In this document: positions 1-6,774 of the stretch, in pieces
Position numbering within the stretch: position 1 is the first letter of the stretch
Layout: every line of letters starts with the position of its first letter
Source of the DNA: Gammaproteobacteria bacterium
GTDB taxonomy: Bacteria > Pseudomonadota > Gammaproteobacteria > Pseudomonadales > Halieaceae
Assembly: GCA_002748505.1 (NCBI GenBank)
Contig: PDSN01000018.1
Location: 1-7,107, forward strand
Direction of reading: 5' to 3'
Length of the DNA stretch: 7,107 bases
The notes under the pieces: model-generated
The model's database searches: none
What the model was told of the DNA's origin: nothing
The model's input: only the letters and a program-made list of their open reading frames with translations
Translations under genes and position numbers: made by a program

Positions 1-237
1 CTGCGAGACTGTCGGCGCGACTTTGCCGACAGCAAAAATGTGCCGCCCTATGTTGTTTTCAGCAACAATACCCTGCAGGAAATGTGCTTGCATTTACCGC
101 GCTCTTTAACAGAGTTAGCCGCCATTAACGGCGTGGGCGAACGTAAATTAAAGGAATACGGCAATGCCTTTCTGGCAGTAATCGCCGCACATGCGCCTCC
201 GCAGTCTCTCCCGGAAAGGACAAAAACAAACTCTTAA
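1..237 (+). CDS. recQ: ATP-dependent DNA helicase RecQ, C-terminal fragment (HRDC domain)
   Basis: This is the 3' end of a gene that begins before the window; the frame is open from base 1 to a TAA at 235-237, giving 78 visible residues. They form the end of an HRDC (helicase and RNase D C-terminal) domain. The motif VPPYVVF is followed about 30 residues later by INGVGERKLKEYG, and both match the end of E. coli RecQ as I remember it. A short polar tail closes the protein. RecQ is a 3'-5' DNA helicase that acts in recombination and repair of stalled forks, and its HRDC domain helps bind DNA. The ATPase, zinc-binding and winged-helix domains lie outside the window, so an unusual HRDC protein cannot be excluded. 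An in-frame GTG at 40 is an internal valine, not the start. The gene converges on the carboxylase operon and has no visible functional tie to it. Confidence 0.9.
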   Translation: MRDCRRDFADSKNVPPYVVFSNNTLQEMCLHLPRSLTELAAINGVGERKLKEYGNAFLAVIAAHAPPQSLPERTKTNS

Positions 238-250
238 CCCGGATATTTCA

Positions 251-270
251 CCAGTAAATGGAATTTACGG
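251..270. terminator. Possible weak bidirectional hairpin between convergent genes
   Basis: The 33-bp gap between the recQ stop and the stop of the carboxylase alpha gene contains an inverted repeat: GTAAAT at 254-259, loop GGA, ATTTAC at 263-268. CC/GG can extend it if one A is bulged. It sits where both transcripts end, but the stem is AT-rich and no clear T-run follows on either strand. It is only a weak candidate; termination may be Rho-dependent or the transcripts may overlap. Confidence 0.22.
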
Positions 271-2253
271 TTAATCAATCGTCAACACCACCGCCCCCGC
301 CGCTAATTGCTCGCCGATTGTGGCAGAGATGGCAACAACTGTGCCGTCTTTTTCGGCACGTAAACGGTGTTCCATTTTCATAGCCTCCATAACGGCAAGC
401 TCTTGACCTTCGCTGACGGTATCTCCCTCTTGTACCAGCAAAGCCATTAAATTGCCGTGCATGGGCGCGGTCACCTGGCCACTGCCGCCTTGCTCGGCAT
501 TTGCCGCGGTAAACGCCAGAGTATTAAACAAACTATAGGCGATGCCACGGGACTGCAGGAGGATTGCCTTGGCACCGCGGTGACTATAATAAGCTGACCA
601 CTGTGTATCGTTCATGTGTATACGAACAGCACCTTCACCCTGCGGTGACAGGTTTACGACGTATTGTTGTCCATCTGCCACCGCGTCAAATGCCCCTTCA
701 CCGCGCTGGCTGATATTGATTAGGGGCGCGTCATCAAAAAACCGATAGCTGGCGGCCAAATCACGAGAACCTCGCAAACCAAGCTGAGCCGATAGCATGC
801 TGCTGTGACCGTCGAGACTGTTATCCAACTCGCGCTGTTGCAACAGGCAGGCCGCGAGTATTTGGTCAGAAATAGCCGGCACAGGCTCACCCTCAAAACC
901 CTGCGCAAACTGCTCGCCAATAAACGCGGTGGTGGCTTCTCCGCTGGCAAACACGGGATTTTGTAAAGCCGCAATTAAAAACCTGCGATTGTTTTCAACA
1001 CCAAATAAGACGGTATTGTCCAGCGCGCGTATCAGGCGGCGACGAGCCGTATTTCTGTCCGCACCCCAAGCGATAATTTTTGCGACCATAGGATCGTAAA
1101 AAGGCGAAATAGCCTGCCCTGATTGCAAGCCGTAATCCGCGCGCACGCCCTCACCTTCTGGCACCTGCCAACGCAACACATGGCCAGCAGCGGGAAGAAA
1201 ATCATTGCTGGCATCCTCGGCGTATAAACGCACTTCGATGGCATGTCCGTTTAACACCACGTCGTCTTGTTGAATACCCAAAGGCTCGCCCTCGGCGACG
1301 CGAAATTGCAGGGCGACTAAATCCAGCCCGGTAATCATTTCCGTGACCGGGTGCTCAACCTGCAAGCGGGTGTTCATTTCCAAAAAATAAAAATGCCCGC
1401 TGTCGTCGAGTAAAAACTCCACCGTGCCCGCGCCGGTGTAGTTAATTGCCTTTGCCGCATCCACGGCGGCCTGCCCCATCCTGGCGCGAAGTTCATCGTC
1501 CATTACTGGACAGGGCGCTTCTTCAATAACTTTTTGATGACGGCGCTGCACGGAGCAATCGCGTTCGCCCAGGTGAATGACATTGCCGTACTTGTCACCA
1601 AAGACCTGCACTTCCACATGGCGCGGCCTAAGTACCGCTTTCTCTAATATCAATTCATCGCTGCCAAAGGCATTTTGTGCCTCGGATCGCGCTGCCTTTA
1701 GTGCACCGGGCAAGGCTTGCAGCGACTCCACCAGGCGCATACCGCGACCGCCACCACCCGCAGCGGCTTTTACCATCAGCGGAACGCCAATTTCCTCTGC
1801 GGCACTCAACAAACGCTCATCCGTTTGCTCAACGCTCTGGTAACCCGGCACACAGGGAACGCCCGCCTCCAACATGCGCCGCTTGGCCTCGGCTTTATTC
1901 CCCATGCTGGCAATCGCTTCGACCGACGGCCCAATAAACACCACACCCTGCGCCTCACAGGCTTTGGCAAACTCGGCATTTTCTGATAAAAAACCATAGC
2001 CGGGGTGCACGGCCTGCGCGCCGCTTTTGGCAACCGCCGCTAACACGCGCTCTACATTCAGGTAAGACTCAGCCACCGGCGCGGGGCCCAGCAAATACGC
2101 TTCATCCGCAAGCTGAACATGCAATGCCTCGGCGTCAGCTTCCGAATAAACCGCTATCGTGCGATAGCCCAGGGATTTGGCGCAGCGAATAACGCGCACC
2201 GCGATTTCGCCGCGATTGGCAATTAAAATACTGTCAAAAGGCGTTTTGTTCAT
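271..2253 (-). CDS. atuF: Acyl-CoA carboxylase alpha subunit (biotin carboxylase + biotin carrier), geranyl-CoA carboxylase type
   Basis: This 660-residue biotin-dependent subunit carboxylates its own biotin using ATP and bicarbonate, then passes the carboxyl group to the beta subunit encoded upstream. Domains in order: biotin carboxylase N-terminal domain (about 5-115, IANRGEIA at 11-18); ATP-grasp domain with the glycine loop AGGGGRGM (165-172); the catalytic stretch EMNTRLQVEHPVTE (292-305, with E292, N294, R296 and E300 in the expected places); and the C-terminal carboxylase domain with R342. A less conserved linker (about 465-580) that should contact the beta subunit follows, then a biotinyl domain (about 592-659) with EAMKM, so K626 carries biotin. 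The length fits AtuF/LiuD-type subunits. The ATG at 2253 is chosen because AAGGAA precedes it; an in-frame GTG at 2295 lies inside the hydratase gene and adds residues not expected in the family. It is the last gene of the operon. Assignment to atuF rather than liuD rests mainly on the gene neighbours and the beta subunit. Confidence 0.82.
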   Translation of the reverse strand: MNKTPFDSILIANRGEIAVRVIRCAKSLGYRTIAVYSEADAEALHVQLADEAYLLGPAPVAESYLNVERVLAAVAKSGAQAVHPGYGFLSENAEFAKACEAQGVVFIGPSVEAIASMGNKAEAKRRMLEAGVPCVPGYQSVEQTDERLLSAAEEIGVPLMVKAAAGGGGRGMRLVESLQALPGALKAARSEAQNAFGSDELILEKAVLRPRHVEVQVFGDKYGNVIHLGERDCSVQRRHQKVIEEAPCPVMDDELRARMGQAAVDAAKAINYTGAGTVEFLLDDSGHFYFLEMNTRLQVEHPVTEMITGLDLVALQFRVAEGEPLGIQQDDVVLNGHAIEVRLYAEDASNDFLPAAGHVLRWQVPEGEGVRADYGLQSGQAISPFYDPMVAKIIAWGADRNTARRRLIRALDNTVLFGVENNRRFLIAALQNPVFASGEATTAFIGEQFAQGFEGEPVPAISDQILAACLLQQRELDNSLDGHSSMLSAQLGLRGSRDLAASYRFFDDAPLINISQRGEGAFDAVADGQQYVVNLSPQGEGAVRIHMNDTQWSAYYSHRGAKAILLQSRGIAYSLFNTLAFTAANAEQGGSGQVTAPMHGNLMALLVQEGDTVSEGQELAVMEAMKMEHRLRAEKDGTVVAISATIGEQLAAGAVVLTID

Positions 2254-2258
2254 GGTGT

Positions 2259-2264
2259 TTCCTT
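2259..2264 (-). promoter_or_regulatory. Ribosome binding site of the carboxylase alpha gene
   Basis: On the minus strand AAGGAA lies 5 bases before the ATG at 2253. It decides the start in favour of that ATG over the in-frame GTG at 2295. Confidence 0.7.
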
Positions 2265-2284
2265 GTCTGTCCCCTGGCGGGCTG

Positions 2285-3091
2285 TCAACCCTCACTCACC
2301 CATTTTGGCGCCCGTTTTTGTGCAAACGCCGCCAGCCCTTCACGGGCTTCCTCACCTAACAGGCAATCCGCAAATTCAGCGGCGGCGTATTGCACTAAAT
2401 CGTCGCCCGTGCGATTTTTACTTGCGTCAATAATTCGCTTGGTCGCAGCAATCGCGCCGGGCGCACCCCGTCGTGCCTGTGCAATTAAAGCGTGTAAAGC
2501 CGTATCCATCGCATCTACAGTTGCAAACACTTCGTGCGCAAAGCCTAAATCCTTCGCCTGAGCGCCGTCGAATTGCGCAGCGGTCAATAACAAACGGCGC
2601 GCCTGTGTTTCACCGATACGGCGCATAACCAGGGGCGCAATTTGTGCAGGTGGTATGCCCAGCGTTACTTCCGACAACGCAAACCGCGCGTCAACGGTTG
2701 AAAAAGTGACATCCGCAAGGCAAGCCAAACCCAAACCACCCGCCATTGCTGCACCCTCGATGGCGACAATCAATAATTGCGGCAGTGCTTCAATCGCAGT
2801 AATTAAATGCCCAAAACCCGCATTTATCCGCACGACGTCATCACGACTGGCTTCGCCCTGAAAAATTTCCTTAAGCTGCTTCAGGTCGCCACCGGCGCAA
2901 AACACGCCGCCCTTTCCGCGCAGCACCACAATGCGAATACTTTTCTCCGCGGGCAGTGCCTTAAAAACCGCCAACAGTTCATCTGCTACCTTCTGGGACA
3001 GCGCATTGCGGTGTTCCGGGCGGTTAAACCAGATGGTCAGCACATCGTTTTGACGCTCTAATAGTATTTCCGATACATCGGGTAAACTCAC
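2285..3091 (-). CDS. atuE: Enoyl-CoA hydratase/isomerase family protein, probable isohexenylglutaconyl-CoA hydratase
   Basis: This 268-residue crotonase-fold protein probably adds water to the unsaturated glutaconyl-CoA made by the neighbouring carboxylase. The fold is clear: NRPEHRNAL (23-31); FCAGGDL (64-70), the first oxyanion-hole segment; GAAMAGGLGL (113-122), the second; and the C-terminal EGLAAFAQKRAPKW helix region (251-264). Aligned by eye to classical enoyl-CoA hydratase, the second catalytic glutamate is kept (E141 in ALSEV), but the first is replaced by G121. The GGLGL...SEV..GIPPAQIAP pattern is typical of LiuC/AtuE-type glutaconyl-CoA hydratases as I know them. The start is GTG, supported by AAGGAG six bases upstream. 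It lies 27 bases after the carboxylase beta gene and 31 before the alpha gene, so it sits between the two subunits of one enzyme. Methylglutaconyl-CoA hydratase (liuC) is the main alternative. Confidence 0.75.
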   Translation of the reverse strand: MSLPDVSEILLERQNDVLTIWFNRPEHRNALSQKVADELLAVFKALPAEKSIRIVVLRGKGGVFCAGGDLKQLKEIFQGEASRDDVVRINAGFGHLITAIEALPQLLIVAIEGAAMAGGLGLACLADVTFSTVDARFALSEVTLGIPPAQIAPLVMRRIGETQARRLLLTAAQFDGAQAKDLGFAHEVFATVDAMDTALHALIAQARRGAPGAIAATKRIIDASKNRTGDDLVQYAAAEFADCLLGEEAREGLAAFAQKRAPKWVSEG

Positions 3092-3097
3092 GGTATT

Positions 3098-3103
3098 CTC
3101 CTT
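3098..3103 (-). promoter_or_regulatory. Strong ribosome binding site before a GTG start
   Basis: AAGGAG on the minus strand, 6 bases before GTG at 3091, is a near-perfect Shine-Dalgarno sequence. It is the reason the GTG is accepted as the hydratase start codon. Confidence 0.8.
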
Positions 3104-3118
3104 GCGCTGTATGATCTG

Positions 3119-4741
3119 CTACATTCTTGCCACGCCAAAACTGTTGGGTGTCACTTTACGGTGTTGTTTTTCCCAACAGGTCTGCAATACAAAACCCAGC
3201 ACTTTGCGAGTATCACGTGGGTCTATCATGCCGTCGTCCAGCATTCGTCCCGAGGTATAAAAAGCGTTGGACTGTTTGTCGTAGTGCGCAACAATTTGCG
3301 CTTCCTGTGCCGCGATCTGCGCGGGATCCACCTCTATCCCCTTGCGTTTTGCCCCGGCAAGCATGACCTGACTCATGGTTTTAGCAGCGGACTCGCCCCC
3401 CATTACACCAATTTGCGCGTTTGGCCAGGTGAACAGAAAATCCGGGTCATAGCCCTGCCCGCACATGCCGTAATTACCCGCACCAAAACTTGCGCCGATC
3501 ATAAACGTAATGCGCGGCACGCTGGCATTGGTCACCGCCTGAATCATTTTTGAGCCGTGCTTGATCATGCCCGCCTGCTCGGTTTCCACCCCCACCATAT
3601 AGCCGGTGATATTCTGTAAAAACACCAGGGGCGTATCCGCCTGATCGCAAAGTTGAATAAACTGCGCGGCCTTGGTTGCCCCCGCGTTATCAATCGGCCC
3701 GTTATTGCCAATAATGCCCACGGGCATACCGTAGACTTTGGCCTGAATACAGACCATCGCCGCGCCGTAGCCGGGTTTGAAATCCAGAAAATCTGAACCA
3801 TCGACAACACGTGCCACCACTTCGCGCACATCAACGGGTTGTTTATAGTCGCAGGGTACAACACCGGCTAATTCGTCGGGACTGTAGTTTGGTTCCCGGT
3901 ATTGTCGCGACGGCATTGTTTGCAAGCGCTTGTCCCAATTGAGGGCGGCGATCACCTCGCGCGCCAGAGCGATACCGTGAGCGTCGTCTTCGGCCAGGTA
4001 TTCCACCAGCCCCGAAACACTGGCGTGCATCGCCGCACCGCCCAACTCTTCATCTTCCGCCACTTCACCGGTGGCCGCTTTTAACAGTGCGGGCCCTGCC
4101 AGATAGGCGCGACCATTACCTTTCACACCGATCACATAATCGCTCATACCCGGCATATAAGCGCCGCCAGCAGCGGATGCACCGTGCAGCACAACCAGCG
4201 TGGGCACACCGGCGGCGGAAAGGCGCGCCAGCCCCGCAAATACCGCACCGCCTTGCATCCACATCTCCACCTGATAGGCCAGCAGGTTTGCACCCGCGCT
4301 TTCAACCAGATGGATAAACGGTAATTTTTTATCGCGGGCAATATCCATCGCCCGGATCATTTTCTTACCCGAGTATGCGGTCGCTGCACCAGCGTTAATA
4401 CCCGAGTCATCGACGAAGACCACACAGCGCGTACCCGACACATAGCCCACACCGCTAATCACGCTGGCACCGGGCACGGATGTTTCGGGATCCTCCACAT
4501 CCGTTAAATAACCCGCCATATTATGTAATTCCAAAAACGGCATTCCAGGATCAAGCAGACGGTTTAAACGCTCGCGAGGCAGCAGTTGTCCACGTCGCTC
4601 AAAACGCGGCAGAGCTTTATCGGATAATGCCGCAGTGCGCTGACACAGCGTGTTCATTTTATTCACCAGCACCAGCATATCGTCGCGCTGCTGCTTAAAC
4701 TCTGCGCTGGAAGTATTGATACGAGATTGAAAAACACTCAT
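3119..4741 (-). CDS. atuC: Acyl-CoA carboxylase beta subunit (carboxyltransferase), geranyl-CoA carboxylase type
   Basis: This 540-residue carboxyltransferase moves the carboxyl group from biotin to the gamma-carbon of a beta-methyl enoyl-CoA. It has the two crotonase-like halves of the family: the N-terminal half with the oxyanion segment SAAGGAYMPGMSD (189-201) and AGPALLKAATGE (215-226), and the C-terminal half with LQNITGYMVG (375-384), FGAGNYGM (419-426) and WPNAQIGVMGGESAA (439-453). It ends in SFGVARM, like its relatives. At 147-154 it reads ESAGANLL followed by a divergent stretch, whereas 3-methylcrotonyl-CoA carboxylases have DSGGANLP and a characteristic PRQDEVFPD-like loop. This favours a geranyl-CoA or other larger substrate. 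Its ATG overlaps the stop of the AtuA gene (ATGA, 4741-4738) and an AAGGA lies 9 bases upstream inside that gene, so translation is probably coupled. The expected holoenzyme with the alpha subunit is alpha6beta6. An acyl-CoA carboxylase of unknown substrate is the fallback call. Confidence 0.82.
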   Translation of the reverse strand: MSVFQSRINTSSAEFKQQRDDMLVLVNKMNTLCQRTAALSDKALPRFERRGQLLPRERLNRLLDPGMPFLELHNMAGYLTDVEDPETSVPGASVISGVGYVSGTRCVVFVDDSGINAGAATAYSGKKMIRAMDIARDKKLPFIHLVESAGANLLAYQVEMWMQGGAVFAGLARLSAAGVPTLVVLHGASAAGGAYMPGMSDYVIGVKGNGRAYLAGPALLKAATGEVAEDEELGGAAMHASVSGLVEYLAEDDAHGIALAREVIAALNWDKRLQTMPSRQYREPNYSPDELAGVVPCDYKQPVDVREVVARVVDGSDFLDFKPGYGAAMVCIQAKVYGMPVGIIGNNGPIDNAGATKAAQFIQLCDQADTPLVFLQNITGYMVGVETEQAGMIKHGSKMIQAVTNASVPRITFMIGASFGAGNYGMCGQGYDPDFLFTWPNAQIGVMGGESAAKTMSQVMLAGAKRKGIEVDPAQIAAQEAQIVAHYDKQSNAFYTSGRMLDDGMIDPRDTRKVLGFVLQTCWEKQHRKVTPNSFGVARM

Positions 4742-6567
4742 GAGTTTTCGTCCTTAAGCAAAGTAATGCCGTGCTTTTTCGCAAGCGCCGCCGGTATAGC
4801 GATTATTTCCTGCAGTAAAATCTGGGCATAGGCTTTGCCCTGTGGGTCGCTGCGCAAACTGGCTACACCGCCGCCACCCAGTACATCGTGCAATAAAAAA
4901 TTAAACGCCTGCGTCCCCGGTAAATAAAAACGCTGTACGGATCCTTCCTGCGGCAGAAAATGTGCAAACACTTGCGCAACGCGATGGGCGCTTAACTGCT
5001 CGGCAATAAAGGGCACAAAATCGCTGTGGCGAGCAATAACGCCGATATTTACTTTATCGCCCTTATCACCGCTGCGCCCGAAGGCGAGTTTTTCTAAAGT
5101 GACAGACACCGAATCCGCATCGCTTACAGCGCCAGGCGGCGACACGGGCACTGCAGTTGTCACAGGGATTTCTTCTGGCAAAGCATCGTCACAGGAAATA
5201 CTGCTGCCATCGCATTGCACAGAAATTGTGAGCTGGTTTTTTGGCAACAAAGTAGAAAACAAACGCACCACTGGCGATGGTTTGGGGCGAGCGCCGGAAA
5301 AACCGGTCAGCCCCGGCGGTGCGGTAAGTGCCATGCCAACCATTTCCTTAAGAAAAACACCCACACCACGAGCGTCGGGATGTTTTACTGCGAGCTTGAT
5401 ATCAACTTCCCGGACATTTTCTACTCGTCGTAAATCGCCAAAGTGCTGCTCGTTGCCAATCATCTCGCAACAGGTTTCACTAAAGTCCTCCAACCCGTAG
5501 AGCTTGAGCATCTGTCTGGCGCGGTAAAACACATTATCAGCCAACAGTTGCGCTTTTCGCTCGGCGTCGCGCCCGAACATCGTCAATACTTGTCCCGCAC
5601 GATAGCCGTCCGCCCAGGTGATACTGACCTTGTAATCCTTCGGCACACCACGGCCTTTTGCTCCGCTGACACGCACGCGGTCTTCACTCTCTTGAGTAAT
5701 ACTTACCTCGGAAAAATCACAGATCACGTCCGGTAAAATATACGCCTGCGGATCGCCAATTTCGTACAGCATCTGTTCGGCCACGGTGCCCGCGGACACC
5801 ACCCCACCGCTGCCTTCAGGCTTGTGAATCACGAACTCACCATCTGCGGCAATCGTTGCCATGGGATAGCCCGCATCCTGCAATTTGGAGGCTAACTGTT
5901 CCCAGTCGGTAAAATTGCCGCCGGTGGCCTGGGTGCCACATTCTATAATATGCCCCGCCAGACACCCCTGAGCGAGCTTGTCCAGCTCATTGCGCTGCCA
6001 GGCAAAAGCGTGAATACACGCGCCGAGCGTTACTGCGCTGTCCACACAGCGGCCGGTAATCACGATATCTGCGCCAGCCGACAGCGCCGCAGCAATAGGA
6101 AACGCGCCCAAATACGCATTGGCGCTGGCAATACGCGCCAGCGGTGGAAAAGCTTCGCCGCTGAACATTTCCCGGGGCGCCTGTTCCGCAAACTTGTCGA
6201 GTTGCGGCATTAAATCATCGCCTTCCACAGTGGCGATTTTCAGCGCCAGGCCCTGCGATTGGCACAGTTCGCGCAAGGCGTCTGCACAGGCACGGACATT
6301 CACGCCGCCCGCATTGGCGATGACTTTGACACCCTGACGATGAATTTCCTTGAGGTTATACGCCATGACCTGGGAGACAAAATCCACCGCGTAACCCTTG
6401 CTGGAATCCGCCGCGCGGGCGCGCGCCATAATAGACAGAGTAATTTCCGCGAGGTAGTCATACACCAGATAGTCCAGCTCGCCGCTGGCCAGTAGTTGTG
6501 GCGTGGCGAGTGCGGCATCGCCCCAAAAGCCGGATGCGCCACCGATAGTAATGTGTTGCTGCGTCAT
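4738..6567 (-). CDS. atuA: AtuA family protein (DUF1446 with C-terminal AtuA-like domain), acyclic terpene utilization
   Basis: This 609-residue, probably cytosolic protein (no signal peptide or membrane segment seen) has two parts. The DUF1446/AtuA domain (about 5-455) includes IGGASGFWGD (8-17), DYLAEIT (37-43), NAGGVN (85-90), GRCVDSA (172-178) and GDPQAY (271-276). A Pro/Val/Ser-rich linker (about 465-486) leads to a smaller C-terminal domain (about 487-592) with the conserved GRSGDKGDKVNIGV (497-510). AtuA is needed for citronellol/geraniol use in pseudomonads, but its chemical role is not established to my knowledge. The ATG at 6567 is chosen because GGAAGG lies 7 bases before it; the frame stays open to a GTG at 6648, but that would place the likely promoter inside the gene. 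It is the first gene of the operon and overlaps the carboxylase beta gene by four bases, which suggests its product is needed alongside the carboxylase. Confidence 0.85.
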   Translation of the reverse strand: MTQQHITIGGASGFWGDAALATPQLLASGELDYLVYDYLAEITLSIMARARAADSSKGYAVDFVSQVMAYNLKEIHRQGVKVIANAGGVNVRACADALRELCQSQGLALKIATVEGDDLMPQLDKFAEQAPREMFSGEAFPPLARIASANAYLGAFPIAAALSAGADIVITGRCVDSAVTLGACIHAFAWQRNELDKLAQGCLAGHIIECGTQATGGNFTDWEQLASKLQDAGYPMATIAADGEFVIHKPEGSGGVVSAGTVAEQMLYEIGDPQAYILPDVICDFSEVSITQESEDRVRVSGAKGRGVPKDYKVSITWADGYRAGQVLTMFGRDAERKAQLLADNVFYRARQMLKLYGLEDFSETCCEMIGNEQHFGDLRRVENVREVDIKLAVKHPDARGVGVFLKEMVGMALTAPPGLTGFSGARPKPSPVVRLFSTLLPKNQLTISVQCDGSSISCDDALPEEIPVTTAVPVSPPGAVSDADSVSVTLEKLAFGRSGDKGDKVNIGVIARHSDFVPFIAEQLSAHRVAQVFAHFLPQEGSVQRFYLPGTQAFNFLLHDVLGGGGVASLRSDPQGKAYAQILLQEIIAIPAALAKKHGITLLKDENS

Positions 6568-6574
6568 AGCCTGA

Positions 6575-6580
6575 CCTTCC
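6575..6580 (-). promoter_or_regulatory. Ribosome binding site of atuA
   Basis: GGAAGG on the minus strand lies 7 bases before the ATG at 6567. It fixes the start of the first operon gene and argues against the longer open frame reaching 6648. Confidence 0.7.
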
Positions 6581-6597
6581 ATAAGATGAAAACACAT

Positions 6598-6624
6598 ACT
6601 ATAGGATTGAAAAAGCGTACTCAA
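6598..6624 (-). promoter_or_regulatory. Candidate sigma-70 promoter of the atu operon
   Basis: On the minus strand TTGAGT (6624-6619) and TATAGT (6603-6598) resemble -35 and -10 boxes, with a rather short 15-base spacer. An overlapping TAGTAT (6601-6596) would give 17 bases but a poorer -10. Either would place the transcript start roughly 20-30 bases before the atuA start codon. The match is by eye only. Confidence 0.3.
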
Positions 6625-6633
6625 TGGTTGGAA

Positions 6634-6649
6634 CGTGAAGCTATTCACG
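6634..6649. promoter_or_regulatory. 16-bp palindrome upstream of atuA, possible operator
   Basis: CGTGAA and TTCACG flank a 4-base centre (GCTA on the + strand), giving perfect 6-bp arms. The palindrome lies 9 bases upstream of the candidate -35 box. A further TTCAC half-site is at 6658-6662 and another at 6751-6755. Position and symmetry suggest a dimeric regulator. In pseudomonads the atu operon is controlled by the TetR-type repressor AtuR, but no regulator gene is visible here, so the binding protein is unknown. Confidence 0.35.
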
Positions 6650-6745
6650 CACGCACCTTCACTGCCAGGGAAAAACAGGTACTGCTATCCTTAGAAAAAA
6701 TGCGGGTACTTTGTGTTTATCTTCGCCAAAACAGGCGTCTAAACC

Positions 6746-6766
6746 CTCTCTTCACAGGGAAGAGAG
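6746..6766 (-). terminator. Hairpin just downstream of the permease gene, possible terminator
   Basis: An 8-bp perfect inverted repeat (CTCTCTTC at 6746-6753, GAAGAGAG at 6759-6766) with a 5-base loop lies 8 bases after the permease stop codon. On the minus strand it is followed by GGTTTA, so the T-run is poor and termination would be weak or partial. Its position is right for separating the permease transcript from the atu operon. Confidence 0.42.
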
Positions 6767-6774
6767 TATTGATA

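Noticed and set aside
2254..2295. GTG at 2295 as an upstream start of the carboxylase alpha gene, overlapping the hydratase gene.
   Set aside because: The added 14 residues are not family-like and no Shine-Dalgarno precedes it, while the ATG at 2253 has AAGGAA at the right distance.
271..3091. Reading the operon as the liu (leucine/isovalerate) cluster with methylcrotonyl-CoA carboxylase.
   Set aside because: No isovaleryl-CoA dehydrogenase or HMG-CoA lyase is adjacent, AtuA leads the operon, and the beta subunit lacks the methylcrotonyl-type DSGGANLP motif. It remains the main alternative.
3161..3553. 130-residue open frame on the + strand inside the carboxylase beta gene.
   Set aside because: It is antisense to a strongly conserved gene, has no recognisable motif and no convincing ribosome site; it is a shadow frame.
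5099..5500. 133-residue open frame on the + strand inside atuA.
   Set aside because: Antisense to conserved AtuA sequence, with low-complexity Ser/Thr-rich translation typical of a shadow frame.
6568..6648. N-terminal extension of AtuA by 27 residues from a GTG at 6648.
   Set aside because: It would cover the candidate promoter and the palindrome, and the ATG at 6567 has a good Shine-Dalgarno and begins exactly at the family's N-terminus.
6678..6710. Direct repeat GGTACT at 6678-6683 and 6705-6710 in the intergenic region.
   Set aside because: Six bases repeated twice in about 30 bp is too little to call a regulatory site without comparison.
6724..6737. CGCC/GGCG inverted repeat with a six-base loop between permease and atuA.
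   Set aside because: A 4-bp stem without a following T-run is within chance expectation.
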